DNA of 64,000 nt. Origin: Syntrophaceae bacterium. GTDB lineage: Bacteria > Desulfobacterota > Syntrophia > Syntrophales > Smithellaceae. Position 1 is the first letter of the stretch; each line of letters starts with the position of its first letter. The stretch covers positions 185,245 to 249,244 of the forward strand of contig JAHDKI010000011.1 of assembly GCA_018436925.1 (NCBI GenBank). Direction: 5' to 3'. Positions 25,898 through 34,340 of the stretch are shown one piece after another. The notes beneath the pieces are model-generated. The model searched no databases. It was not told where the DNA came from and worked only from the letters and a program-made list of their open reading frames with translations. Position numbers and translations under genes: made by a program.

Positions 25898-25929
25898 AAA
25901 AAACCCCTCAGGACGCAGATCCTGAGGGG
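25898..25929 (-). terminator. rho-independent terminator of the 91-residue membrane protein gene
   Basis: Stem 25904-25913 with 25920-25929 (10 bp, perfect), 6-nt loop, and a run of six A on the plus strand at 25898-25903, which is a U run for the minus transcript. Confidence 0.85.
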
Positions 25930-25970
25930 CTATGTCTTTCAGATCATGACGACGCAGGTTACAAAAGCGA

Positions 25971-26246
25971 TCAGGTGACGATCGTTTTCACCAGTTCGAT
26001 GACCGGGTTGGTGAACAGCGCCATCAGCACGCCATACAGGGCGAAGGCCCCGACGGCTTCCGTCGTATACATCTTCTGATACTTCCTTTTGAGCTGAACC
26101 AGCAGCAAGCCGCCCACAATCAGCATGCCCAGTTGGAAGTAAGGGAATTCCGCTGCGCCCGCCGCCGCGTATTCCGCGAATCCGAAAGTTGCGGTCACGA
26201 AGACCACCGCCGCCGCTGTAATGATCGTTCCTAATGTCTTTTTCAT
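25971..26246 (-). CDS. small membrane protein, unknown function
   Basis: A 91-residue protein with a cleavable or anchored hydrophobic N-terminus (MKKTLGTIITAAAVVFVTAT) and two further hydrophobic stretches (FQLGMLIVGGLLLVQL and AVGAFALYGVLMALF) separated by a basic turn. I do not recognise the family. AAAGGAGG lies about 8 bases before the ATG and a strong terminator follows, so it is a well-expressed single-gene unit. It stands between the adenylation operon and a candidate sRNA without obvious ties to either. Confidence 0.65.
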   Translation of the reverse strand: MKKTLGTIITAAAVVFVTATFGFAEYAAAGAAEFPYFQLGMLIVGGLLLVQLKRKYQKMYTTEAVGAFALYGVLMALFTNPVIELVKTIVT

Positions 26247-26575
26247 GATCTGTTACCTCCTTTTAAGGTTTTGTGTTTCTTTTGCCTTTAGATAATGAAA
26301 TCTTCATGCCAGATTTTAAAAAAGGACGAAAATAGTTGTAAGCAATGAATATAATAAAACAATAATTGATACTGTGCGTCGCCGGATGGGTCGGCAGGCG
26401 CGCTTTTTTAAGATCTGATTAAACGGAACTTTAAAAGCCGTTTAAAATTATTTGCCGCTTTCTCCTGTCGGCGGCCATCCATCGGATCGGGACGGGATGT
26501 CTTAAAAAATCAATTGTCCCGATAAGGCCATCCGGGAGAAAAACATATAAAACACTACCTGTTGTATTTTTTAGT

Positions 26576-26604
26576 TTGACAAAGTCTATATGTAGGGGTA
26601 TGAT
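26576..26604 (+). promoter_or_regulatory. near-consensus sigma-70 promoter without an obvious gene
   Basis: TTGACA (26576-26581), exactly 17 nt, then TATGAT (26599-26604). No plus-strand protein gene follows for several kilobases; the transcript would run into the hairpin at 26763. Confidence 0.6.
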
Positions 26605-26610
26605 TCGCCT

Positions 26611-26793
26611 CAAACATGACGGGGGTTGTTCACGGCGTGAAGATTGGCCGTGAAAACCTGTCGCGACCGGCGAATGCGGCAATCTTCAAAACGATTGACG
26701 AATCACATTGAGAAAACCGGAAAGGCGCGATAGAGTGTAAACCTTCCTAGCAAACCCTAAAAAAGGGCGGATCGGCATCGACCCGCCCTTCTT
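26611..26793 (+). ncRNA. candidate small structured RNA
   Basis: Begins where transcription from the promoter at 26576 should start and ends at a hairpin. GAAGATTG (26639-26646) pairs with CAATCTTC (26680-26687), extended by CCG/CGG after one bulged G. It matches no RNA family I can name (not 6S, SRP or tmRNA by eye). It could instead be a leaderless 31-codon gene from 26616. Confidence 0.35.
26757..26790 (-). terminator. rho-independent terminator after the acyl-CoA synthetase beta gene
   Basis: AAGGGCGG (26763-26770) pairs with CCGCCCTT (26783-26790). The plus-strand A run just left of the stem is a U run for the minus transcript. Confidence 0.75.
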
Positions 26794-26825
26794 AATTTGA
26801 CCCTGAAGGCGTTTGGCGTGGGCCG

Positions 26826-27500
26826 TCACTTCAGCATGATTCTCGAGTCGACCACCAGGCAAGATTTCGGGTTGCACATCACGGGATTGAGATCGACCGA
26901 TTCGACCACGTTTTGCAAATCCATCATCAGCTTTGAAAAATTCACAAGAGTCTTTTTGAGCGCGGCCAGATTGACGGGTTCAGAGCCGCGATAGCCGGTT
27001 AATAGTTTTTTCGCGGTGAGCTCGTCGAGCATATTATCCGCGTCGCGGGGTTTGAGCGGCGCCATGCGCAAAGAGACATCTTTATAAATTTCGACGCCGA
27101 CACCGCCCATGCCGACCAGAATCATGGGGCCGAACTGAAGATCATTTTTGGCGCCGATGATCAACTCCAGTCCTTTCACCATTTCGGCAATCAGCATGCC
27201 GACGAAACCATCAATTTGCTGAAACCGGGCAAGCGCGGCAAGAAGCGTTTCGTCATCGCGGACGCCGACCACGACGCCTTTGACGTCGGATTTGTGAACA
27301 ACAGCCGGCGAAACGATTTTGGCCACCACCGGATATCCGATTTTGCGCACGATGCGCAGAGCCTCCTCCGGCCCGGTGGCCACATCGAACATCGGGGTCT
27401 GAAAGCCCGACAGCGAAAAAATCCTTTGCGCGTCCGGCTCCAGCACCCAGCCCCATTTCTTTGATTTTTTCAAAAGATCCGAGATGTCTTTTTTCAGCAT
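26826..27500 (-). CDS. acetate/acyl-CoA ligase (ADP-forming), beta subunit
   Basis: A 224-residue ATP-grasp subunit (ATP-grasp_5). GYPVVAKIVSPAVVHKSDVKGVVVG is the conserved phosphohistidine/nucleotide region (shown here as VAKIVSPAVVHKSDVKGV), and FGPMILVGMGGVGVEIYKDVS is the later signature. It forms ATP from ADP and the phosphorylated alpha subunit while releasing the acid, so an acyl-CoA is converted to acid with substrate-level phosphorylation. GAGG precedes the ATG. It overlaps the alpha gene by 7 bp and ends at a terminator. Confidence 0.9.
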   Translation of the reverse strand: MLKKDISDLLKKSKKWGWVLEPDAQRIFSLSGFQTPMFDVATGPEEALRIVRKIGYPVVAKIVSPAVVHKSDVKGVVVGVRDDETLLAALARFQQIDGFVGMLIAEMVKGLELIIGAKNDLQFGPMILVGMGGVGVEIYKDVSLRMAPLKPRDADNMLDELTAKKLLTGYRGSEPVNLAALKKTLVNFSKLMMDLQNVVESVDLNPVMCNPKSCLVVDSRIMLK

Positions 27501-28861
27501 GGCTTTTTCCTCATCAGGCCCTTGGCCATCAGCACCGCGCCTTCGATGGACGGAGAAACGGGCGTTCCATTCAATTCAAAGCCGTCGATCATCATGTTAT
27601 ATTTTTCGACATGCGGAACGTACGCGATAATCGGCTTTTTAAACTGCTTTTGCACCTGGCTCAACCGAACGCCGATGTCGAGCGTCACGCCCGGCAAATA
27701 AGGCAAAAGCAGAACAATGATGCAATCGACTTCGGGCGACGCGGCCAGTGTGCGGGCGCAGGCCACAAAATCGTCGTCCAGCGCGCTGCCGGTCAGGTCC
27801 ACCGGATTGCCCATCGACGCGATGGATCGGATACTGGGGTTTAATCCGTTTTGCAGGGACGCTTTCAGATCGTCTGCGAATTCCGGCACCGACAGACCCG
27901 CCACGGCGGCTGCGTCCACGGCCATTGCGCCATGCCCGCCGCTGCCGGTGATGATGCCGATGCGCCCGTCGATGGGTTTGGTGTAGGAACTTAAGACTTC
28001 GCAAAACGAAACCAGTTCCTGCTCGTTGGCCGCTTCAACAATGTTGTGCTGAGCAATCGCCGCGGCAAAACTTGCGTAATCGCCGGCCAGCGACGCGGTA
28101 TGGCTGGAAACCGCTCGATGCCCGGCTGCGCTCTTTCCGGACTTCATAAGAATCACCGGCTTGGGAGAACAATCGGCCGCCAGGACAAACTCGCGGCCTT
28201 CCCCTTCGGCAAAGCCTTCGACATAAAATGCGATCACCTTCGTCACCGGATCGGACAGAAGGTATTTAAGCAGATCGATTTCCCGAATCAGGGCCTTGTT
28301 GCCGATGCTTACCGCCTTGGACATGCCCACGCCCTGCTGAGTGAACTTGATCATCTGATCGACCAAAATGCCGCCGCTTTGACTGATGAACGCCACGTTT
28401 CCGGGAGCGGGCTTGATCATCCGCTCAATGGGCAGAAAAAACGTGTCCACGCGGAAGGGAACAAACAGGCCCAGACAGTTGGGGCCAAGAAAGGGGAATT
28501 TCGCTTCCCGGGCGACGGCGACCATGCGGTCCTGAAGATCCTGGCGGCCGCCCTCCGCAAATCCGCCGGAGATGATCGCTGCGGATTTCACGCCTGCGCG
28601 GATGCACTCGGTGAGAATGTCCGGAACGAAGTCCGCGCGGGCCGCGATGACGGCCAGGTCGATTTTTTTCGGAATATCGACAAGGCGTTCATACAGGGGT
28701 TCGTCATGCAGTTTTCCGCCTTTGGGATTGACGCCGAAAACCTCGACGGGATAGCGGTGATTGTTTTTTTCGAAAATCACGTTGGCCGGATGGCGTTCAT
28801 TGGCGGATGAAATGCCGATGACCGCAAGCGTCCGGGGTTCAAACAAAGGTTTCAGATTCAT
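27494..28861 (-). CDS. acetate/acyl-CoA ligase (ADP-forming), alpha subunit
   Basis: A 455-residue subunit with a CoA-binding Rossmann domain (TLAVIGISS, ANVIFEKN), two succinyl-CoA-ligase-like domains and the phosphohistidine motif SSHTASLAGD. FLGPNCLGL and ISQSGGILVDQ are further family landmarks. With the beta subunit it makes ATP from acetyl-CoA or another acyl-CoA, a typical energy-conserving step in syntrophic and fermentative anaerobes. It follows pgeF by 27 bp in the same direction. Confidence 0.92.
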   Translation of the reverse strand: MNLKPLFEPRTLAVIGISSANERHPANVIFEKNNHRYPVEVFGVNPKGGKLHDEPLYERLVDIPKKIDLAVIAARADFVPDILTECIRAGVKSAAIISGGFAEGGRQDLQDRMVAVAREAKFPFLGPNCLGLFVPFRVDTFFLPIERMIKPAPGNVAFISQSGGILVDQMIKFTQQGVGMSKAVSIGNKALIREIDLLKYLLSDPVTKVIAFYVEGFAEGEGREFVLAADCSPKPVILMKSGKSAAGHRAVSSHTASLAGDYASFAAAIAQHNIVEAANEQELVSFCEVLSSYTKPIDGRIGIITGSGGHGAMAVDAAAVAGLSVPEFADDLKASLQNGLNPSIRSIASMGNPVDLTGSALDDDFVACARTLAASPEVDCIIVLLLPYLPGVTLDIGVRLSQVQKQFKKPIIAYVPHVEKYNMMIDGFELNGTPVSPSIEGAVLMAKGLMRKKPC

Positions 28862-28888
28862 GAAGGCCTCTTTTGTTGAAAAGCGTCT

Positions 28889-29743
28889 TTAGTGAACGGA
28901 TCCGACGGCATCGTTCACAAACAGCGCGCGGCACGGCGGCGCGCCCTGAATCATTAAAAAATTGATCTGCCGGCCGGTGATGCCGCCCGATCCCCGGTGT
29001 GAAAAAAACACGTCGGGATGACATGTCGTGCACCAGCCGGACGTTTCAATATTGTCCTGCGGCACGCCGAGATCCAGAATTTGCAGCCGGTTGGCTTCCG
29101 GAAGATTCAGCATCAGGCGGTCGCGGCGCTTTGCGGGCGCAAAAAAGGTCCGCGCGTGCGGGACGTGTTCAAAAGCCCTCGCCGTCTGTCCATCCACCTC
29201 GTAACAGCAGGGCCCGATGGACGGGCCGATGGCGGCAAGAAGATCCGAAGGCAGAGATCCGAATTGACGGACCATCATCCGGACCACCTTGGCGGTGATT
29301 CCGGAGGCGGTTCCCCGCCACCCCGCATGGACCGCGGCGATGATCTTCTTCATTTTGTCCACGATGAAAACAGGAACGCAATCAGCCGTCTTGATGCAGA
29401 TGGCCAGGTTTTCGCGGCGGGTCACCATGGCGTCATAATTCAGCGGATCGCAAGAGTTGTAAAAGTCACCGTGGGGCGGGATGACAAAAATGCCGTCGGC
29501 GTGCACCTGGTTTAAAACCAGAAAATTCTCCAGAGGAATCTCAAAGGCGGCAGACAGCTTGTCCCAGTTGGCCAGAACGTGGAATTCCTCGTCGCCTTCC
29601 CGGAAGCTCATGTTGAGGCTTTGATAGTCGTCGCGCGACGTTCCGCCGAGTCGGGTGCAAAAGGCGTGCGCCAGAAAATCGCACTGTGCAAGCAAAGGCG
29701 ATTGAACATAGCCTATTCCGTTTTTTGTAAGACGCGGGAACAT
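28889..29743 (-). CDS. pgeF: peptidoglycan editing factor / purine nucleoside phosphorylase, LACC1-YfiH family
   Basis: A 284-residue protein of the multicopper-oxidase-unrelated LACC1/YfiH fold. Diagnostic motifs are FCTRLGGTS, TADCVPVFIVD, VHAGWRGTASGI and IGPCCYEV, with the zinc-binding His/Cys set visible in them. Members phosphorolyse purine nucleosides, and E. coli PgeF edits peptidoglycan precursors. It starts 5 bp after the pseudouridine synthase gene stop, the same pairing seen in many bacteria (rluD-pgeF). Confidence 0.92.
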   Translation of the reverse strand: MFPRLTKNGIGYVQSPLLAQCDFLAHAFCTRLGGTSRDDYQSLNMSFREGDEEFHVLANWDKLSAAFEIPLENFLVLNQVHADGIFVIPPHGDFYNSCDPLNYDAMVTRRENLAICIKTADCVPVFIVDKMKKIIAAVHAGWRGTASGITAKVVRMMVRQFGSLPSDLLAAIGPSIGPCCYEVDGQTARAFEHVPHARTFFAPAKRRDRLMLNLPEANRLQILDLGVPQDNIETSGWCTTCHPDVFFSHRGSGGITGRQINFLMIQGAPPCRALFVNDAVGSVH

Positions 29744-29748
29744 GTTCG

Positions 29749-30759
29749 CTACTTTAGTCGATCGGTCCGGTTTTGTAAACCGGCATTTGGCGAGCCGCGA
29801 AAAACGGCGATCAGCGCTTCCATCTCCTTCGGAACGGGCGCGGAAAACACCAAGCGCTCGCCCGTTTTGGGATGAAGAAAGGACAGCTTTGCCGCATGAA
29901 GGGCATGCCGGTCAAAATTTTTCAGCGCGGGGGCAAGGCCGGGATGATTTAAGGACGATCGTTTCGGCCCTCGTCCATAGGTCGCGTCGCCGACAACGGG
30001 ATAGCCCTTCTCGGACAGATGCACACGGATCTGGTGCGTGCGGCCGGTATGAATTTCGATATCCAAAAGCGTTGCGGCGCCAAATCGTTCCCGGACTTTC
30101 CACAGCGTCAGCGCGTTTCGGCCGTGCCGGCTTTTCGTGGACATTTTTTTGCGGTCTTGCGGATGGCGGCCCACCGGCAAGGTGATTTCGCCGAAGCTGC
30201 CCTTGACGTCTCCCCAGACCAGCGCCAAATACTGTTTGTGGACATGGCGGGTTTCAAATTGGCCGGAGAGATTGCGGTGGGCCTCATCGGACTTTGCGGC
30301 AACGAGAAGGCCGGAGGTTTCCTTATCCAGACGGTGGACGATCCCCGGCCGCAAAACGCCGCCGATGCCGGAAAGATCGCCGCAATGAAACAACAGCGCG
30401 TTGACGAGCGTCCGGTCGGGATTGCCGGGCGCGGGATGCACCACCATGCCGGCGGGTTTGTTGACCACAATGACCGATTCGTCTTCATAGAGGATGTCTA
30501 AAGGAATCTCCTGAGGAACGGCCGCAGCTTCAACCGCCGCCTCCAGATGCAGGCTCACCGAATCGCCCGCTTTGAGATGCTGGCTGACTTTCGGCAAAAC
30601 GCCGTTGACGAGAACATCGCCTTCCTCGATGGCGGCCTTGATTTGCGAGCGGGAAAAGGACTCGTCGCAACCGGCCAGAAAAACATCCAGTCGCAGGCCG
30701 GCGTGCCGGTCATCAACTTGAAATACCAGATCCTTTGCGCCGGAGACCTCGTCGCTCAA
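29749..30759 (-). CDS. rluD: RluA/RluD-family 23S rRNA pseudouridine synthase
   Basis: A 336-residue protein: an N-terminal S4 RNA-binding domain (LRLDVFLAGCDESFSRSQIKAAIEEG) and a catalytic domain with the RluA signature IVHRLDKETSGLLVAAK, where the aspartate is the nucleophile. RTHQIRVHLSEKGYPVVGDATYG completes the family pattern (shown as RTHQIRVHL). It isomerises uridines in 23S rRNA. The start is a TTG behind AAAGGA, 15 bp after the selA stop. The symbol is by family and by the pgeF neighbour. Confidence 0.88.
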   Translation of the reverse strand: MSDEVSGAKDLVFQVDDRHAGLRLDVFLAGCDESFSRSQIKAAIEEGDVLVNGVLPKVSQHLKAGDSVSLHLEAAVEAAAVPQEIPLDILYEDESVIVVNKPAGMVVHPAPGNPDRTLVNALLFHCGDLSGIGGVLRPGIVHRLDKETSGLLVAAKSDEAHRNLSGQFETRHVHKQYLALVWGDVKGSFGEITLPVGRHPQDRKKMSTKSRHGRNALTLWKVRERFGAATLLDIEIHTGRTHQIRVHLSEKGYPVVGDATYGRGPKRSSLNHPGLAPALKNFDRHALHAAKLSFLHPKTGERLVFSAPVPKEMEALIAVFRGSPNAGLQNRTDRLK

Positions 30760-30774
30760 GGAAATCGTCCTTTC

Positions 30775-32190
30775 TTAGGAACCGACGGCAAAGACCAGCG
30801 CATCGGCGATCCACTGAAATTCCTCTTCGGAAACGGTGCGCAAATCGATGAGGATCTCTTCTTCATTCACCCGCACAATGACCGGAACGGCCGCCCTGCG
30901 AAGCCGCGCCTCCAGGCGGCTGGGCGAGATCGCGGCGGATTTGACGGCCACGACCGCCGTGGGAATGTCCTGCGTCGGCAGCGACCCGCCGCCCGCGGCC
31001 GATTTGTCTTCCTTGATCGTATAGCTGATGTCGGGCGGGCCGACGCGTTTTAATTTACCGGCGAGCTTTTTGGCTCTTTTTTTCACATCGGCCAGGGGCT
31101 CGGTCAGCGCCTTAAGGGCGCGAAGGTTTGCCAACGCCCGGGCCGTCGTCAGATACTGCATCAGCGTGGCTTCCAGCGCCGCAAGCGTAAACTTGTCGAT
31201 GCGCAGTGCACGGTTGAGCGGATTTTTTTTGATTCGGGCAATGACGTCCGTTTTGCCGACGATCAGGCCCGCTTGCGGTCCGCCCAGAAGTTTATCTCCG
31301 CTGAAAGTGACCACATCCACGCCGGTTTCCAGGACTTCGCGCACCGTCGGTTCATGCTGCAGGCCGTAAGGCGAAAGATCCATCAGGCAGCCGCTGCCCA
31401 GATCGTCATAGACGGGAATGCCATGGTGCTTGCCCAGCGCGACCAGCGACAGCAAATCCGTTTCCTCGGTAAACCCCACAATCCGGTAATTGCTGGTGTG
31501 GACTTTGAGAATCACGCCGGTTTCGGGGCCGATTGCCTTTTCATAATCGGACAGCCTTGTCCGGTTGGTGGTGCCGACTTCGCGCAGAATGCCGTTGCTT
31601 TTGCTCATCACATCGGGAATGCGGAACTCGCCCCCGATTTCAATGAGTTCCCCGCGGGAGACGACCGCTTCCTTGCGCTCGGCCAGTGTGTTGAGGACAA
31701 GCAGAACCGCCGCCGCGTTGTTGTTCACAACAAGCGCGTCCTCGGCGCCGGTCAGAAGGCACAAAAGCCGGCTGACGGAGTCGTAACGCAGACCGCGTTC
31801 GCCTTTTTCAAGATTGAATTCGAGATTGGAATAGCCGCGGCCGACTTCCGCAATGCGTTCCACGGCTTCCGGACATAAAGGCGCGCGGCCGAGATTGGTG
31901 TGCAGAATCACGCCGGTGGCGTTGACCAGCCGTTTGAGTTTATACTGATGCAACCCGTCGATGGCCGCTTCAACCGCCGCCACGACGGATGCGGCCTCGG
32001 ATGTTATCCGGGATAGCTCCTTGTCGCTTGCGGCCAGAATCGTCTCCCGCAGCGTCTGCACGGTGTCGCGGCACACGTCGCGAACGAGGTCGCGAGACGC
32101 TTTGGCGTAAACATCCTTTTTTTCCAGAAGACCGATCAGATCGTCAATTTTCGGAAGATTTTTCAACAGCGCTTTTTTCCGGTCGTCCAT
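30775..32190 (-). CDS. selA: L-seryl-tRNA(Sec) selenium transferase
   Basis: A 471-residue PLP enzyme. Landmarks are KRLVNATGVILHTNLGRAPL, VVNNNAAAVLLVLNTLA and the lysine motif FSGDKLLGGPQAGLIVG. It converts Ser-tRNA(Sec) to selenocysteinyl-tRNA, so the organism encodes selenoproteins. The ATG at 32190 is preferred because GGAG lies 7 bases upstream; a GTG at 32211 and an ATG at 32196 are also in frame. Neither selB, selD nor a tRNA-Sec gene is in the window, so they must lie elsewhere. Confidence 0.93.
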   Translation of the reverse strand: MDDRKKALLKNLPKIDDLIGLLEKKDVYAKASRDLVRDVCRDTVQTLRETILAASDKELSRITSEAASVVAAVEAAIDGLHQYKLKRLVNATGVILHTNLGRAPLCPEAVERIAEVGRGYSNLEFNLEKGERGLRYDSVSRLLCLLTGAEDALVVNNNAAAVLLVLNTLAERKEAVVSRGELIEIGGEFRIPDVMSKSNGILREVGTTNRTRLSDYEKAIGPETGVILKVHTSNYRIVGFTEETDLLSLVALGKHHGIPVYDDLGSGCLMDLSPYGLQHEPTVREVLETGVDVVTFSGDKLLGGPQAGLIVGKTDVIARIKKNPLNRALRIDKFTLAALEATLMQYLTTARALANLRALKALTEPLADVKKRAKKLAGKLKRVGPPDISYTIKEDKSAAGGGSLPTQDIPTAVVAVKSAAISPSRLEARLRRAAVPVIVRVNEEEILIDLRTVSEEEFQWIADALVFAVGS

Positions 32191-32215
32191 GTCCATACTC
32201 CGCTTTTCCACCGCC

Positions 32216-33526
32216 TTAAGACAGCCCCGCCTGCTTGCGGCAGTAGTCGCGGAAATTATTCACCGCGACGAAAAATTCCCGCATCATGATCACCCACAGA
32301 TACCGTCCGGTTTCGGTCAGACGGTATTCCGGTGAAAAGTAGCGAAAAGAACCGGCCAGCGTAAAGGCGATCATTTCCTTCCACAGGGTTTTCAAAAACC
32401 GGCCGTCGTATTTCTTTTCGAGGTCATCCACATTGAGCCGAGTGGAAAAAAACTTCATAAGAAAATCATAGCGGATCCGGTCGGGCAGGCCGAACTTGCG
32501 CGCCGCGACCAGAGGCAGATTGCCTTGCGACACCTCCGTAATGTAGCGTTCAAGCTCAAAGGTGTTGGCATAGCAAACGCCGTTTATAAAGCCGATGGCG
32601 CCGCTGCCGAGTCCCGCGTATTCCTCATAATCGACCACGTATTCGTCGATCATCGCGTCGGCCTTCTTTTTACGCGAAAAGCACCAGGCCGACGAGGCAT
32701 CGTAATCTTTTTCCAGCCGCCGGAGGATCAATTTGAAAAGCGATTTCTCACGGCCGAAATCGATCTCGCCCAGGGTTTCTTTCATCAATTGCTGCGTCAG
32801 CGTCGAGACCATCAGCGGATAAAACGTCATCTGATCGATTCCGATTTTAAGCAGGGTCGCCAGATCCGCCTCCAGCATCTCAGGGGTCTGACCGGGAAAA
32901 TTGAAAATCATATCCGCGTTGAGCGTGTCGAACGACCCCAGGGTTTCGGCAAGCCTCGCGGCGATTTCGGCGCCGGACCCGTACTTGTCGTAGCGCGCGA
33001 TGACTTTGAGCAAATCGTCGTTGAACGTCTGGACGCCTACAGACAGGCGATTGACGCCCGCCCGGCGCAGGACATCCACATGGCGCGCGGTGAGATGGTT
33101 GGGATTGGTCTCCACCGAGATCGATTGAATGTCGAACTCCGATCGGGCCAGCGCCAGCAGCTCGGCCAGTTCGTCGATCAGAATCGTCGGCGTGCCGCCG
33201 CCGGCATAAATGCCTGAAAAACGGTAGCCTCTGTCTTTATAAAGCCGGATTTCATCGCGCAGCGCGGCAAAATAGCGTCTGGCCAGGGTTTCGTCAAACC
33301 GAATCCGGTGAAAGGAACAATAGGGACAAAGCTCTTCGCAAAAGGGAATGTGAAGATACAACAGACGGGGCAGCGTCTCATCGCAGGCGCCCAAATCCGG
33401 AATCACCCCTTCTTCGAAGGCGAGCGCCCGGGCGAACGCGCGGCGGGCGGTTTGAGTAACAATTTGACTTATCAATGCTTTAATGTCACCTGGCGTTTCA
33501 ATCTTTCGTTTTTTCCGCTTTAGCAA
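32216..33526 (-). CDS. radical SAM coproporphyrinogen III oxidase-like protein (HemN/HemW family)
   Basis: A radical SAM protein of about 436 residues. YLHIPFCEELCPYCSFHR carries the CxxxCxxC iron-sulfur motif (CEELCPYC). GIYAGGGTPTI and SVGVQTFNDDLLK are HemN/HemW-type motifs. The C-terminal HemN domain is present but divergent. It could be an oxygen-independent coproporphyrinogen oxidase, a heme chaperone or a heme-degrading paralogue; the sequence does not decide. The start is uncertain: the frame runs to 33628, overlapping the divergent deformylase gene, with a membrane-like segment that would be odd here. A TTG at 33526 has AAGG 8 bases upstream. It heads the minus-strand run into selA. 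Confidence 0.8.
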   Translation of the reverse strand: MLKRKKRKIETPGDIKALISQIVTQTARRAFARALAFEEGVIPDLGACDETLPRLLYLHIPFCEELCPYCSFHRIRFDETLARRYFAALRDEIRLYKDRGYRFSGIYAGGGTPTILIDELAELLALARSEFDIQSISVETNPNHLTARHVDVLRRAGVNRLSVGVQTFNDDLLKVIARYDKYGSGAEIAARLAETLGSFDTLNADMIFNFPGQTPEMLEADLATLLKIGIDQMTFYPLMVSTLTQQLMKETLGEIDFGREKSLFKLILRRLEKDYDASSAWCFSRKKKADAMIDEYVVDYEEYAGLGSGAIGFINGVCYANTFELERYITEVSQGNLPLVAARKFGLPDRIRYDFLMKFFSTRLNVDDLEKKYDGRFLKTLWKEMIAFTLAGSFRYFSPEYRLTETGRYLWVIMMREFFVAVNNFRDYCRKQAGLS

Positions 33527-33617
33527 ACAATCGGCCTTTTTGGCAAGTTGTGATTGCTTGAAATGCAAGACAATCAGTGTTATATCCCCAAAAAACAGGA
33601 AAACGGTTGCATAATAA

Positions 33618-34178
33618 ATGGCGCCCAAAAGAGTACTAACCCTTTGGAATGACGAAGGTCTTAATAATCAGGATATTCCGGTTCTCCGGAAAGTATCCGA
33701 GGAAATCGCCGTTCCGTTCGATAAAGAAACAAAACAGCAGATTCAGGCGCTTGTGGATTCTTTTTTATGCCGCGACGATGCTTCGGGCCTGGCGGCCCCT
33801 CAAATCGGAATCAACAAAAGAATGATCATTTTTCGCAACAAGACCGGCGATTCGGACAAGCCTCTGACGATGGACGACTGTGATGTGCTCATCAATCCCC
33901 GGATCACCCAGACGCGCGGAGAAAAAGTGACGGCCGCCGAAGGCTGCCTGTCTTGTCCCGACGTGCAGGTTGACGTCAGCCGTTTCCCGGAAATCAAAAT
34001 CCGCGCCGTCAATGAAAAAGGAGAAAAAGTCTCCAAGCGGTATCTCGATTGGACGGCGCGGGTCGTTCAGCATGAAATCGATCATCTCGACGGAACCCTG
34101 ATCGTCGATTACGAGGGGAATCTGTATTACCCCAAGAACAAACAGGCCCTGATCGACAAAATTTTTAAAGAAAGCTAG
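33618..34178 (+). CDS. def: peptide deformylase
   Basis: A 186-residue metalloprotease with all three family motifs: GLAAPQIG, EGCLS and QHEIDHLDG. These supply the metal ligands (one Cys, two His) and the catalytic Glu. It removes the formyl group from nascent proteins. The motif-1 start SGLAAPQIG and the extended linker match the type found in anaerobic delta-proteobacteria. The ribosome site is weak. It is divergent from the HemN-like gene. Confidence 0.92.
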   Translation: MAPKRVLTLWNDEGLNNQDIPVLRKVSEEIAVPFDKETKQQIQALVDSFLCRDDASGLAAPQIGINKRMIIFRNKTGDSDKPLTMDDCDVLINPRITQTRGEKVTAAEGCLSCPDVQVDVSRFPEIKIRAVNEKGEKVSKRYLDWTARVVQHEIDHLDGTLIVDYEGNLYYPKNKQALIDKIFKES

Positions 34179-34340
34179 CATCGGGCGTTGCACCGTTTCA
34201 CCCCCCCTGCCGGCAAGGCAGGTGGCAGTCGTCGCATCATTATCGTTATTTACACATGGCTTGATTTGACTCCATTTGTTTGGGCAGGCCGTGATATTGC
34301 CCGCTTTTTAAACCGGGCGGATCGGAAACCGGAAAAAAGC

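Larger units (their letters stand above)
26247..26825. other. gene-poor stretch of 579 bp
   Basis: No convincing protein gene. It holds AT-rich leader sequence for the 91-residue protein, a near-consensus plus-strand promoter at 26576, a structured segment and a hairpin terminator at 26763-26790. A 31-codon frame starting at 26616 (MTGVVHGVKIG...) lies inside the structured segment without a ribosome site. Confidence 0.6.

Noticed and set aside
26301..26316. Sigma-54-like TGGCATGAAGATTTCA upstream of the 91-residue membrane protein (minus strand)
   Set aside because: The -24 element is good, but the essential GC at -12 is replaced by TC.
30759..32211. A tRNA-Sec gene next to selA
   Set aside because: The flanking sequence is coding on both sides, with no cloverleaf or TTCGAATC-like T-loop.
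34179..34340. Possible glycine riboswitch upstream of gcvT
   Set aside because: I looked for two tandem aptamers with the conserved purine-rich cores and did not see them. Short GC hairpins are present but not diagnostic.
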